A stretch of 64,000 bases of DNA from Parascardovia denticolens DSM 10105 = JCM 12538 (GCF_001042675.1 NZ_AP012333.1:620001-684000); one strand, 5' to 3'. Shown: positions 27,714-37,206, numbered from the stretch's first letter. Made by a program: numbers and translations. The notes: generated from the sequence alone by a model not told the origin.

Positions 27714-28129
27714 GGCATCCTCCGACTGGTGACCGTCTTACCGGCCGTCCTGTGTGTCTTTGTGCGTCTGTGTGCAGATCAGAGGCGAATGCCTAGGTGA
27801 TAAGAATCATCGAAAGCGCTCCACCGTCGCAAATCGGACGACGGTGACAGTCCTTGGCTTGTTCAGTCAAGGCCCAACCGGGGGAGGGGGCGGCCCCGCT
27901 CCGGTTTCGGCGTGATCCCCTTTCCTCTTCCGTGGTGCCGTCCATCTGCTTAAGCTGCGAAAGAGTACTGATGTTTCACGCGACCTCTGGTCGATGGGTC
28001 TATTATGACCATTTGGGGCGGACAGGGGAATCTTCAAGGCACTTATCGTTGGAATCATTGGCGACCCGCCGCGACAGGCCGAAAGCTTGCGAAATTCCAT
28101 GGCCCGTGTATAGTAGTCAATTGTTCCTC
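27714..28129. other. 416-base gap between permease and tRNA-Ala
   Basis: No convincing gene. A perfect 8-bp inverted repeat (CACCGTCG at 27822, CGACGGTG at 27839) lies about 110 bases before the permease start and has no T-run on either side. The remainder must hold the permease and tRNA promoters. Confidence 0.5.
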
Positions 28130-28202
28130 GGGGCTATGGCGCAGCTGGTAGCGCATCTCCATGGCATGGAGGGGGTCGGGGGTTCGAATCCCCCTAGCTC
28201 CA
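28130..28202 (+). tRNA. tRNA-Ala (anticodon GGC)
   Basis: Acceptor GGGGCTA pairs with TAGCTCC (one G-T), followed by discriminator A. The D-arm is GCGCAGCTGGTAGCGC, the anticodon loop ATGGCAT gives GGC, and the T-arm is GGGGGTTCGAATCCCCC. An integrase remnant lies 119 bases downstream, which makes this the likely attachment site of the next element. Confidence 0.92.
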
Positions 28203-28320
28203 CGAGCGGGCGAAGGCTGGAAAACATTGAAATACCAACGTTTTCCGGCCTTTCCCATACCCGCCAAAAACGCCTCGAAACACGGAAAAAGCACAAAAAA
28301 AGCACAGAAACAGCGCATAC

Positions 28321-28512
28321 TCACCCCACGGAACGCACCAACCCATCCATGCCGGACGCCACCTCATCCAAATCCGAATCAAACAAGTCAGCGTACACGT
28401 CCAACGTCATAGCCGCCGACGCATGACCCAACATGCGCTGAACCACCTTCACGTTAGCCCCCGCCGCCACCATCAAAGACGCCGCCGTATGCCTCAAATC
28501 ATGCAACCGCAT
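28321..28512 (-). pseudogene. tyrosine integrase, C-terminal fragment
   Basis: The 63 residues hold the catalytic end of a phage-type integrase: RLHDLRHTAASLMVAAGANV with the HxLR motif, GHASAAMTLDVYADLF with the second His and the nucleophilic Tyr. The core-binding domain and the first catalytic Arg are missing, and a TGA stop lies in frame just upstream. The fragment abuts the end of the small gene following the FtsK gene, so a deletion removed most of the integrase. The element can no longer excise by itself. Confidence 0.85.
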
Positions 28513-28662
28513 CGCGCAGGCAGGCCAGCCTCCTCATCCCACGAATCAGGCACCCCCACCGGCCCGGAAGAAGCCTCCTTTTCGGAAGCGGGAAGCTCCC
28601 CCCCAATCCGGCTTCACACCATCACCCTCATCAGCCCACCAAGGCGAACCGTCAGCCATCAT
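28513..28662 (-). pseudogene. small gene coupled to FtsK, frameshifted at a G7 run
   Basis: An ATG overlapping the FtsK stop (TGATG) opens MADGSPWWADEGDGVKPDWG. The frame then meets a run of seven G and stops; with six G it would continue in an acidic frame as far as the integrase fragment. Short acidic proteins at this position are probably a normal part of such elements. No function known. Confidence 0.45.
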
Positions 28663-30419
28663 CACATCCCCTTAGCCTGAGCCAACAAACCCATATACTC
28701 AGCCGTCGCAGTCGCACTCCGCAACCCACGACCATCCGACAAATCAGGAACCGGCTGAGAAGCCACAGACACCGCTCCACCGGAATCCACATCCAGTGTC
28801 TCCACAGAATCCGAGTCGCCGCCCCTCATGCGAGGCGTCAAAATCGGGGCGGGACGGTCAGCCATCTCCGGCACATACCCCACCAGCACACTCTCAGGAA
28901 TATCACCCTCCGCCGCATCTGGGTCCGGCGTCACATGCCCGCCAACACGCTCAGCCAACATGTCGCCATAATCCACGCCACCCGTGGAGGCCTCGAAGAA
29001 AGCCTTCCACACGAACGCACCCTGACCCTCCAGCTCAGCCACGCCCACACCCTTATCGACACCCTCCTCGACAATGTTACGGGGAACGGTAGGCGCACCC
29101 TTCGGGTCCTTCAACACCTGATTACGCAACGTGTCACCCGGATTCGCACCCAATAGGAGACGATTCTGAAGATTCGCCTTAATCTTCGGGTCCAAACCCG
29201 ACTGCATCGTAAACGACTGGGCGGCGAACAGCCAGCAGATGCCAGCGAAACGAGCGGTCTGCGTAATCTTCAACAAGCACTGGCTGATAGCCGAAGCAAT
29301 CGAAATATCGTACTTGTTCTGCAACACCACCGGACTATCCTTGTCACCCGGCACCTTGGCGGGCGGCACAGCGTACTGGCTAATCTCGTCGCACACGAGC
29401 AGGCTCAGCGGGTACTCTGCCTTCACAGAATCGGGCAACTTCCACCAGTTCGCTACACCGTTATCCTTCAACACCTTGGCCCTGATTTTCACTTCCTCCA
29501 GCAGGTAGCGCAGGACGGTGAGCGTGCTCTCCGGCCCAGCACAGCCCCAGCCATATTTGGCGACATATGGCTTGAATGGCCCATAATTCACAGATTCTCC
29601 TTGAGTGTCGCACACATACAGGCGGCCGCCAGCGGCAAGGAAACTGAAGATGACGTTATCAATCACCACGCTCTTACCGCCGCCGGACTGACCGCCCACG
29701 CCGACACCGGCCGCATTCTCCCAATCCAAGCAGAGCGGCTCGCCCCGCTTCTCGCCCAGATTAGGGAGCTTCCACCCAATCACGCTCTGGCGAAGCTCAG
29801 GGTGGGCTATGACATTCTCCGGCATGGGAATCATCTTCGGGAACGTGGGAGGCTTCGCCGGAATCACCGTGATGATGTTCCGCTCCGTATCCACCGTGAA
29901 ATACCAGCCGTACGCCCCCACCGTCTCCACAGCCTCCTGGAAAGGGGTCTTATAGCGGCTGGCACGGTAGGCGAACCCGTCAGGCAGTTTCACCATCCAG
30001 CCGTGAGCCTGCGTGGCGAACACACGCACCTCCCACGGATGCAGGTTCAAAGCGGCGGCGAACAGGCGGCGAGCATACAAGGTCTCAGGCGACAAGCGTT
30101 GCATCCGAACATAGCCGCTCGTCATATCCACGCTGATGACGCTCAAACCGGGATTCTTCGCCTCCATGGAATCCACCTGCTTATCCACGTTCCTCAAACC
30201 CGTAGCGTCAATCCGGTACGTTTTGACGGTCTCCCCGTCACTGTCGCTCACCGTCAACTGGTTCTTCGGAAGAAGAAGCGCACGATTATGCCCATTCTCC
30301 ACACGGTACACGCCGTACCCTGGGAGAACCTTGGCGACGTTCCGCTCCAACTGCGCCATATGGTCAGGGTTTGCGGGATTGAACCCGTCAGGAAGTTTCA
30401 ATGATTTCATCTCGGTCAT
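28662..30419 (-). CDS. FtsK/SpoIIIE-type DNA translocase (transfer protein)
   Basis: A 585-residue ATPase. Walker A is GGQSGGGKSVVID near residue 245 and Walker B is SLLVCDEIS near 341; LLLGANPGDTLRNQVL lies in the RecA-like fold. The N-terminal 200 residues are mixed alpha/beta and precede the motor. No membrane segment is evident. In actinobacterial elements such proteins pump DNA during transfer. The ATG at 30419 follows AAAGGAG; 21 bases separate it from the preceding large translocase gene, so they form an operon. The last 60 residues are Asp/Pro-rich. Confidence 0.82.
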   Translation of the reverse strand: MTEMKSLKLPDGFNPANPDHMAQLERNVAKVLPGYGVYRVENGHNRALLLPKNQLTVSDSDGETVKTYRIDATGLRNVDKQVDSMEAKNPGLSVISVDMTSGYVRMQRLSPETLYARRLFAAALNLHPWEVRVFATQAHGWMVKLPDGFAYRASRYKTPFQEAVETVGAYGWYFTVDTERNIITVIPAKPPTFPKMIPMPENVIAHPELRQSVIGWKLPNLGEKRGEPLCLDWENAAGVGVGGQSGGGKSVVIDNVIFSFLAAGGRLYVCDTQGESVNYGPFKPYVAKYGWGCAGPESTLTVLRYLLEEVKIRAKVLKDNGVANWWKLPDSVKAEYPLSLLVCDEISQYAVPPAKVPGDKDSPVVLQNKYDISIASAISQCLLKITQTARFAGICWLFAAQSFTMQSGLDPKIKANLQNRLLLGANPGDTLRNQVLKDPKGAPTVPRNIVEEGVDKGVGVAELEGQGAFVWKAFFEASTGGVDYGDMLAERVGGHVTPDPDAAEGDIPESVLVGYVPEMADRPAPILTPRMRGGDSDSVETLDVDSGGAVSVASQPVPDLSDGRGLRSATATAEYMGLLAQAKGM

Positions 30420-30440
30420 AACGGCCGCTCCTTTCAACTG

Positions 30441-33400
30441 TTAAATGTTCCATTCCATGGCCTGCTCGCCAACCTCGTCGATTTCGACGCTATCGACATC
30501 AGGCTCATCCACTTGCATGGATTGTTCATCCGGCGTAGTCTTGTCCGCAATCTCGCCGTAATGCTCCGCACCGGCGGGAAGCCACGGGGAAATATCCGCC
30601 TTCACCACGTCCGGCAGGTCGGCCACCAGAGGGATAAGAGCCTCCTGGTCACCATCCCAATAGGATTGCACGGCCGTCAACGCACCCTGCACATCCTCAT
30701 ACACGCCACGGCCGGCAGGGACGCCGTCCACCCCGGCCAACCCCTTCTGCATACGATTCGCCTCCTTGAGGCGAGTCTGAGACACGACCCCCGCCAAAGA
30801 GTCCGAGCCGAGAAGGAACCGGCCAAGACTCCGGTAGAAGGCGTTCACGTTCGGAACCTTCCGCATGTCATCACGGCTCAACCGTTGCGACCCCAACACC
30901 ATGTGCACGCCCAGGCTACGACCCTGCACAGCGATATCAGCCATGCGGCCGGCGGTCACCGTGATGGACCGCACCCGGTTCTTCGTGTCGGCGTTCCGGT
31001 TGGCGATATCCATGTCATTCGTCGGATTCGCAATCGTCTTGTCATCCATGCCCGCCAGATACGAGTTGAACTCGTCGAACACGAGAAGAATCCTCTGCGG
31101 CCGCACCTCGTCGGGAAGGTCCTTGATATGGCCGACGCCATGCTTGGCGTTCAGACGGCTCCGCTCCATCATCCGCTCATGCACCCAGCCGACCGCCGCC
31201 TCAGCGTCATCCATGCTCACCGCCCACGCCACGGTCAGCCTCTTCGCCCAAAGGTCGAAGTCGGCGGCGTGCTTCATCGGGTCGCAAATCACCACCTGCC
31301 AGCCGTCCAACAAGGCTTGGAGCACCATGACACGGGTGACGGAACTCTTACCCGTGCCCGTCTTGCCCATGACGCTCAAGTGGGGCGTGTGAGCCAAATC
31401 CCAGGCCACCGGATTCCCCATGTCATCCACGCCGAACCGCATGCCAGACACGTCACGGGGGAGGGGCACGGTGGCGGGAAGCGGGTTCCGGTCGCACAGA
31501 ATCATGTCCCACAAGTCCGCACCATGCTCATCGCCACGGGGGAGAAGCCGCCCATACTGGTATCCGGCGGACACAAGGAACTTGTCCAACAGGGCGTCCA
31601 CGTTGCTCATGCTCTTACCCAAGGGGAGACGGAACCGGGCCTTCAACACACGGGAGCCGACCCTCAGCGGGTTCAGGCTCTCAATCATCGGACCCGACCC
31701 GTCCTTGGCTGTCAATCCGACCGCAGCCCACGCATCCGCCAACCACAACCGGATGAACCGGCTCTGGTCACGTTTGAACCATCGGGCGTCATCGGCGGTC
31801 ACATACGGCTTGTCCATCAGCCACAGGGCGCACCGGTCAACGCCCACCTGCTCCATGACCGCAACCTTGCACCCAAGCGTGCTTTTCAACTGGGGGAGAA
31901 TCTTCCTCACATCCCCGCTGGTCGCCCCATCGTAGGCCAACACGACACGCCAAATCGGCTTACCCACCCCCATGAGAGTGGGCATCCCCACCGCAACACG
32001 GCCTTTCAGAAGACGGCACACGGTCATATACAACCAGGACTGGAAAATCATCCTCTTGGCGAGCGTAGCCGAATCGAACAGCGCATAGCCGAGGCTCACG
32101 TTCCCATCGACCGTCACCTGAACAGCTTGACCCTGCGCCTTCACCAAGCCGACGAACACCCCATCCGGGTCGATGGCGTTCACGTCACAGCGAGCGTAAT
32201 CGGACAGTTCCCCGCCCTGCGGGACCTGAAGCGGCGTCACCGTCACCTTTAGCCCGTCCTCGCTCAGCGTCTGCTCCAAGCTGGCTTCAGGATACGGGGG
32301 CGACAGCTTCGACGGCAGGATGCTCTTCCAAGCGTCCATCAGCGTCTTCACCCTGCGCCCTGCCTGAACGACGGGACGGGTCTTATCATCCAGTTCCACA
32401 CCGTCCTTGGCGTACAAGTGGAACTTCTCATCCACGTCCGCATACACGGGCAGGCTCAGGATGCTGACGGGGCTGGTCGAATCATCCGCCAGCCAGTCAC
32501 GGCTGACGATATGCATGTCAACCGTCGCCCCCACGGGGAACGTCAACTCCACCTTCCACGCCACATCACTATCAGGGTTCTTCGCCACGCTCACCGTCTT
32601 GGTCAACGGGGCCGCCCGCCTCCACAAGTCCGCCGTACGCTGGTAGGCGATGTCCGTCACCAGGCTCGCCAGCCGATAGTCTACCGGCTTGCCGATGTCC
32701 GGGATGGCCTTCACATCCCTGCCCAACACGAGACGCACGCACTGCGGGTCGATGCCCGTATCCAAGCCGTGAACCCTCGCCTGAAGCAGGAGGCACAGGT
32801 TATAGCCAGCGGACTTGGCCAACGGTTTAATGGCCTGCGACCCGTCCTTCACCGCCTTCACCGTCCCCATGGGAAGCTTCACCCGTATCACCGTCAACGG
32901 GTCCTGCCCGCCGATACTGTCCGCCTGCACGACGTAAGCGGACTCGAAGCTCTTCTCCAACGGCATGCCTTTCCCCGTCCACGAGTCGATGAGCTTCTGA
33001 GCGTCCACAATGCGCTTCCACCCGGCCGTCTGCCGTTTCCTATCCGACAGGTAGACGAGAAGGCAGGAGGCTAGTGCGCCGACGGTGAGAATGAACGGGA
33101 GGGGGATTCCCCGACCCTGCCACCACAGGACGGCCGCCATGACCACGGTCAAGCCGAGAACCGTCAGCACCGTCCTCCGCCACCCTTTGGCCGCCTTCCG
33201 GGCGAAGCTGCGCACGCTCACCCCAGGGCAGGGATGCGCATGGTCCACCCGCCGGTCCGTCTTGAACCGCCAGCCTGCGCCGACCACCATCATCGCCGCC
33301 ACGTTCAGCAACCACGCCCAGCCGTAGGGGGAGCGGATGGACAGGAGCACTCCGAGAAGAGGGAACGTGAATCCGCTCACCCTCCACGTCAGCCAGCCAG

Positions 33401-33650
33401 CCGGTTTCCTCACACCATTCCAGAAGTTCCTGTACCTGTAATAGGCGGCCAGCTTCCGTTTGTCCGGCTGGTCCGTCCTCCTCGCCGGTGTCGGATACTT
33501 GGCCGCCGCTCCACGCACGATAAGGGCGAGGAGAAGAATCAGGGCGGACGGCAACCCGAACCACCAGGCGAGCGTAGACAACACCACGCCGACCACGGTT
33601 ATCAGCGGGGCGGGGTTGTCGGGTTCAGTGCGGCGTGTGGAGGAAACCAT
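30441..33650 (-). CDS. large membrane-anchored FtsK/SpoIIIE-type translocase
   Basis: A 1069-residue protein. Hydrophobic segments in the first 200 residues (for example LITVVGVVLSTLAWWFGLPS and FILTVGALASCLLVYL) indicate membrane anchoring. A long middle region of unclear fold follows. The motor domain lies near residues 740-1000 with Walker A MGKTGTGKSSVTR (about 765) and Walker B RILLVFDEFNSYL (about 857). It is intact, unlike most neighbours. It probably forms the conjugative DNA pump, perhaps with the following soluble FtsK-like protein. The ATG at 33650 is preceded by GAAAGG. Confidence 0.8.
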   Translation of the reverse strand: MVSSTRRTEPDNPAPLITVVGVVLSTLAWWFGLPSALILLLALIVRGAAAKYPTPARRTDQPDKRKLAAYYRYRNFWNGVRKPAGWLTWRVSGFTFPLLGVLLSIRSPYGWAWLLNVAAMMVVGAGWRFKTDRRVDHAHPCPGVSVRSFARKAAKGWRRTVLTVLGLTVVMAAVLWWQGRGIPLPFILTVGALASCLLVYLSDRKRQTAGWKRIVDAQKLIDSWTGKGMPLEKSFESAYVVQADSIGGQDPLTVIRVKLPMGTVKAVKDGSQAIKPLAKSAGYNLCLLLQARVHGLDTGIDPQCVRLVLGRDVKAIPDIGKPVDYRLASLVTDIAYQRTADLWRRAAPLTKTVSVAKNPDSDVAWKVELTFPVGATVDMHIVSRDWLADDSTSPVSILSLPVYADVDEKFHLYAKDGVELDDKTRPVVQAGRRVKTLMDAWKSILPSKLSPPYPEASLEQTLSEDGLKVTVTPLQVPQGGELSDYARCDVNAIDPDGVFVGLVKAQGQAVQVTVDGNVSLGYALFDSATLAKRMIFQSWLYMTVCRLLKGRVAVGMPTLMGVGKPIWRVVLAYDGATSGDVRKILPQLKSTLGCKVAVMEQVGVDRCALWLMDKPYVTADDARWFKRDQSRFIRLWLADAWAAVGLTAKDGSGPMIESLNPLRVGSRVLKARFRLPLGKSMSNVDALLDKFLVSAGYQYGRLLPRGDEHGADLWDMILCDRNPLPATVPLPRDVSGMRFGVDDMGNPVAWDLAHTPHLSVMGKTGTGKSSVTRVMVLQALLDGWQVVICDPMKHAADFDLWAKRLTVAWAVSMDDAEAAVGWVHERMMERSRLNAKHGVGHIKDLPDEVRPQRILLVFDEFNSYLAGMDDKTIANPTNDMDIANRNADTKNRVRSITVTAGRMADIAVQGRSLGVHMVLGSQRLSRDDMRKVPNVNAFYRSLGRFLLGSDSLAGVVSQTRLKEANRMQKGLAGVDGVPAGRGVYEDVQGALTAVQSYWDGDQEALIPLVADLPDVVKADISPWLPAGAEHYGEIADKTTPDEQSMQVDEPDVDSVEIDEVGEQAMEWNI

Positions 33651-33717
33651 CAATAAGGCCTTTCACGAAACGGGGCCGGACACGCATCCGACCCCTCTCA
33701 ACAATCTTTTTTCCTGA

Positions 33718-34356
33718 CTACTCGTACAGCAGGCCGTTCAAAACGGACAGGTCCACGCCCTCATCCAGTTTGGAAGCCAATCGCACCGCATCCTTGGAGG
33801 CGACGCCGCAAGCCGAACCGAACTGCCTGTCCGGGTGCAGGAGGTTCAGCACACGGTAGAGGCTGGAAGCCGTCCTGCCGTCACGGCTGAACAGGACGGT
33901 GAGTTCAGCCACCCGGCTCATCTGGTCCAAACCGTTCAGCGAGTCGAAGGTTTTCACGATGTCCCGCACCTTCTCCCTGTTCTTCTTACCGGTGAGGGCT
34001 AACGCCAGGGTCTCGGGTTTCTCGCTCCGGGAGCCGGTGATGTTCTGCACGGCTTTCACCATCCCGTCCTTTTGGAGGGTTTGGAAGATTTGGTAGAGGC
34101 GGGTGACGCTCTGCTCGGTTTGGCGGGGGAGGGTGCGCTTCACGTTTTTCCTACCCATGGTCTCGGATTCGTCCCCTGTCTCCTCGCTGGCTTCTTCCGG
34201 CTGTTCGACCGTCTCCGCCACAGGTTGCTCGACGGGCTCGGGGGCGGTTTCCTGCTCCGTCTGCTCCACGTTCTCCGTTCCGGTCTGCATGTTTTCGGTT
34301 TCGTTTTGCACGGGTTCACCCTGCGCCCAGCTTGGTGTCGAGTCCCAGATGCTCAT
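33718..34356 (-). CDS. element-encoded acidic protein of unknown function
   Basis: A 212-residue protein. Residues 1-75 are Glu/Thr/Gln-rich and acidic. The remaining part is helical and basic (NVKRTLPRQTEQSVTRLYQI, NREKVRDIVKTFDSLNGLDQ). No motif recognised. The ATG follows AAGGAG. It is the first gene of the minus-strand operon that continues into both FtsK genes and shares a divergent control region with the plus-strand genes. Confidence 0.7.
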   Translation of the reverse strand: MSIWDSTPSWAQGEPVQNETENMQTGTENVEQTEQETAPEPVEQPVAETVEQPEEASEETGDESETMGRKNVKRTLPRQTEQSVTRLYQIFQTLQKDGMVKAVQNITGSRSEKPETLALALTGKKNREKVRDIVKTFDSLNGLDQMSRVAELTVLFSRDGRTASSLYRVLNLLHPDRQFGSACGVASKDAVRLASKLDEGVDLSVLNGLLYE

Positions 34357-34444
34357 AGCATTCTCCTTGCGTTTTTCCACTGTTCGCCCCCGCCGTTTTT
34401 CACGGGGGAGTGGCCTGTCTGGCCTCTGTCTCAAGTATAGCATG

Positions 34445-34523
34445 ACCGTGCTATCACGGTTTCGCGGGGTAGAGATACGCCGGGCTTTCTTGCTAACGGT
34501 ATAATGCTGTTATGATACTATCA
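34445..34523. promoter_or_regulatory. palindromic sites in the divergent control region
   Basis: ACCGTGCTATCACGGT (34445-34460) is an inverted repeat, and TGATACTATCA (34513-34523) is a perfect 5-1-5 palindrome. Both lie between the divergent genes at 34356 and 34551. Similar cores (GATAG/CTATC) recur at 36875 and 37194 before other element genes, suggesting one element-encoded repressor. Inferred. Confidence 0.45.
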
Positions 34524-34550
34524 GCTAACGGAAGGAAATGGAAAACGAAA

Positions 34551-34844
34551 ATGAGCGCCCGCCCCCTCATCGCCATCAAAACCGACAAAGGCTACAAAGC
34601 GATTTACAACCACTTCGACGGCGACAGCCTCTACCCCATCCTCACCGAAAACTACACGGACGAAAACAAGGTGAAGGCCCTCATCGCCCTCGGTGACATC
34701 AGCTTCCTCGGCGAGGAAATCGGGCCCGCACCCATCACCCAAGAACGCAGTTTCAACGCCTTACACTCCGACTACTTCAGGGGCCTCAGCAAAGAGGAAC
34801 AGGAGAAGGAACAAGCCGAATACTACCATCACACGCTCGCCTAG
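34551..34844 (+). CDS. small element protein, probably frameshifted at its 3' end
   Basis: A 97-residue protein (start MSARPLIAIKTDKGYKAIYN) with no recognised domain. The stop at 34844 is followed in another frame, without a usable start codon, by an open stretch to 34993 that reads TVKSLRELIKEEEYTYVF and ends EYEDGDLIR. This looks like the original C-terminus or a second gene that lost its start. Proteins of this kind occur in phages and conjugative elements; function unknown. Confidence 0.5.
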   Translation: MSARPLIAIKTDKGYKAIYNHFDGDSLYPILTENYTDENKVKALIALGDISFLGEEIGPAPITQERSFNALHSDYFRGLSKEEQEKEQAEYYHHTLA

Positions 34845-35015
34845 GACGAGACCGTGGCGAAACCGGGACGGAAGCCCGCACCGTCAAATCACTCAGGGAG
34901 CTCATCAAGGAAGAGGAATACACATACGTGTTCGACCCCCATTCTGGCGAGTGGGACGAATACGAATACGAGGACGGGGACCTCATCCGCTAACCAGAGA
35001 AAAAGGAATACGATT

Positions 35016-35499
35016 ATGAAAATCAAAGACCTCATCAGCAAACTCAACTCATACGACCCGGACCTCGAACTGGAGGATTTGAGCGAACTTAACGGGTATC
35101 CGAGAGAGGAATGGTGCTTCCCCCTCCTCGACGCCGAAGAACTCCTCCGCCACCTTGACAAGATGCTTGAAGTGAAATCCAAATATCATCCCGCCTTCCT
35201 CGACCTGTCCTACGGGGAGTTCCGCTCAAGGTACGCTATCCCTTCCGGCGATGCGGTGTCTACACGTATTGCGTGCGGAGTGAGGACGATTCAGACGGCA
35301 ATTGGAGAAGCTGCATCAGCTATCTGGAGCAGAAGCGTCTCATCTGGTTCGCATCTTTTCCTTTGAGCAGCACATATCCATTTATCTCAAGTCCAATGAC
35401 GACTTTCTCTGCTCCATCGGCGTTCTCGATCTCTCCGGAAAGATAGTCATCGATATCTGCGGCGACGGAACCGGGGGCGTATTCGATTTGTTGTACTAG
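35016..35499 (+). pseudogene. small element gene with two frameshifts
   Basis: The ATG follows AAAAGGA and opens MKIKDLISKLNSYDPDLELE, an N-terminus resembling short phage proteins. The frame breaks near 35240; the sensible continuation is in a second frame (VYTYCVRSEDDSDGNWRSCI), then a third (FSFEQHISIYLKSNDDFLCS) that ends at 35499 with GTGGVFDLLY. The reconstructed product would be about 160 residues. Function unknown. Confidence 0.55.
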
Positions 35500-35516
35500 T
35501 GATTGGAGGCTGTTCG

Positions 35517-35789
35517 ATGGGGTGGTTTCGTATTGTGTGCACGATGAGGGGCATGAGCGGTGACGAGTTGCGGAGCGTCGCTTCGACGAGTGTTCCCCTG
35601 TTGTGTGGGTGCACGCTCCTGCTGGTGCGCTCTCATGGGGGAGTGGTCGACGAGTATATCCGTGGGGAGCGGGTGAAAGTGGAGCGTATGGGGAGTGTGA
35701 TCGGCTTCACGGTGGAGGAGACGGATGAGCTTCTCCTGCCAGACGGATTGCGGCTGATGCGCGCCTCGTCCCGCTTCGTTCGAGGCTGA
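35517..35789 (+). CDS. element protein of unknown function
   Basis: A 90-residue frame starting at an ATG 7 bases after GGAGG. The product starts MGWFRIVCTMRGMSGDELRS and has Val/Arg-rich beta-like stretches. No domain recognised. Intact but surrounded by broken genes. Confidence 0.5.
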   Translation: MGWFRIVCTMRGMSGDELRSVASTSVPLLCGCTLLLVRSHGGVVDEYIRGERVKVERMGSVIGFTVEETDELLLPDGLRLMRASSRFVRG

Positions 35790-36160
35790 ATCATGTGAGT
35801 AGTGTGAAGGAGCTTCGGGAGAATGCGACGTAATCCCGGCAGGGGTTGGAGGCTACTCTCGAGGAGGATTCGTATGCGGCGGCCACATTCCGTCACGCCG
35901 GCTGGGCGGAGAATCGGCGTATCCGTGACTGGGTGGGGCGCGCACGCTTTCATGCCTCTCCTGTCGGATGTTGCCTCCCACCCGTCATGTCACCGACTCG
36001 GGTTACCTGTGAACATGGGGCGTGGCTGCAGGGTTGACGCGTCGGCACTGGCCCGCAGGAGGCAGGATGTGGTGTGCTTGTCGACTTTGGAAGTGGCTCA
36101 CCGGATGCGTCGTGCGACTACGGTGGGTGCCATCACTGTCAACGGTTTTCCAAGACGGAG
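35790..36160 (+). other. stretch with only broken frames
   Basis: Short overlapping frames occur (for example one reading LEATLEEDSYAAATFRHAGW from about 35846), but none has a good start and plausible length. Likely the remains of one or two degraded genes. Confidence 0.4.
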
Positions 36161-36565
36161 ATGGGCAAGACTTTGGCCGGTTCTTCCGCCGCCGTGACCA
36201 TGGGGCCAGCTTCCCCTACGGCCTCTGCTCCCGCTCCTGCGCCCAGTGTCGTCCCTATCACGCCACAGGCGGCGCAGAAAGCCATGAATGATGCCAGCCA
36301 CATGCATGGCATGGCGCAAACCGAGTATGCGGAGGTGAAGGAATCGCAGAGGGTTCTCGATGACCAGATTTCCCACTTCACGCCGGATGAGTTCGCTCTC
36401 CAAATAGGTGGAACGCCTGAACGGGTAGCCGCACAGTTCGAGCAGGACCATAGGCTGGCTGGCGAGAAGGTCGGCTCCACGCAACGGGTGCAGAGCATGG
36501 TGGAGAAGGATATGCATGACGTGATTTCTCATGCTTCGCAGAATGATAAGGAGGCTGGACGATGA
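36161..36565 (+). CDS. Ala/Pro/Gln-rich helical element protein
   Basis: A 134-residue product from the ATG at 36161; a GTG at 36074 would extend it by 29 residues. After an Ala/Pro/Ser-rich first third it becomes helical and charged (QTEYAEVKESQRVLDDQISH, MVEKDMHDVISHASQNDKEA). It could be a coiled-coil partner of the transfer apparatus. The stop overlaps the next start (ATGA). Confidence 0.5.
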   Translation: MGKTLAGSSAAVTMGPASPTASAPAPAPSVVPITPQAAQKAMNDASHMHGMAQTEYAEVKESQRVLDDQISHFTPDEFALQIGGTPERVAAQFEQDHRLAGEKVGSTQRVQSMVEKDMHDVISHASQNDKEAGR

Positions 36566-36793
36566 GTGATGTTGTCGGTCAGGGATTGGGCGTGTTCGGT
36601 TCCTGCGTCGCCACGCCCATCGGGGCGGCGCTCCTGCTGGCCCTCCTCGTCATCGGAGCGTTGAAGCTCATCCACCGCTCTTCTAGGGGCCTGTCCATCG
36701 CCCTGCCGATTGGTGGGGGCCGTGTTCGGCCTGTGGGTCATTGGCGGCGTCATGGAAGCAATGGGTGTGCTGGTCAGGTGGGCGGCGGCTTAA
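36562..36793 (+). pseudogene. two-helix membrane protein, frameshifted at a G run
   Basis: The first half encodes a membrane helix (TPIGAALLLALLVIGALKLI). At TGGTGGGGGCC (about 36713-36720) the frame is lost. Removing one G restores a second helix (AVFGLWVIGGVMEAMGVLVR) and a stop at 36793, giving about 76 residues. Small two-helix proteins are common in conjugative gene sets (VirB2/PrgH-like), but identity is not certain. Confidence 0.6.
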
Positions 36794-36939
36794 ATTTGCC
36801 GCATGATAGTGGCGTTTCTCAAAAGGGTCCTCTTGGAGGTTTTCAACATCACCGTGTGAGCGCACCACGCCGATATAGTCCTATGCCGGAGGGGTTCTGA
36901 TAGTATGGTACTGACGGTACAGCGAAAGGATGGTGCGTG

Positions 36940-37140
36940 ATGGTGCAGGGCAAATCGAAGAAGCCGGTGAGATTCGTCCCCAAGGATGGGTTGGACCATA
37001 AGGTGACGTTCCGGGTGTCCGCTGAGGAGTTGAAGCGGGTTCGGATTTACTGTATAGAGCATTCGGTGAGCAGTCAGGAACTTCTCCATAACCTGATGGT
37101 TGATTTCCTTGATGGGAAGCTGGATTGGCCGCAGGGCTGA
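36940..37140 (+). CDS. small ribbon-helix-helix-like DNA-binding protein
   Basis: A 66-residue basic protein. The central HKVTFRVSAEELKRVRIYCI followed by a helix (SQELLHNLMVDFL) has the strand-helix-helix pattern of RHH regulators such as MobC/ParG-like proteins. The ATG follows GAAAGGATGG. The region just upstream contains ATAGTCCTAT (36875-36884), the type of palindrome seen before other element genes. It may regulate transfer genes or act in relaxosome formation; inferred. Confidence 0.55.
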   Translation: MVQGKSKKPVRFVPKDGLDHKVTFRVSAEELKRVRIYCIEHSVSSQELLHNLMVDFLDGKLDWPQG

Positions 37141-37193
37141 TGGGTTTTCCTTTTATGGGGGCCGCTTTGGTGTGCCCCCACTTTTTATGCCCG

Positions 37194-37206
37194 TGATAGC
37201 ACTATC
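37194..37206. promoter_or_regulatory. palindromic operator-like site before the TcpC-like gene
   Basis: TGATAGCACTATC contains the inverted repeat GATAG-CA-CTATC, and its reverse complement shares GTGCTATCA with the site at 34445. It is 51 bases before the start of the TcpC-like gene. Confidence 0.45.
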
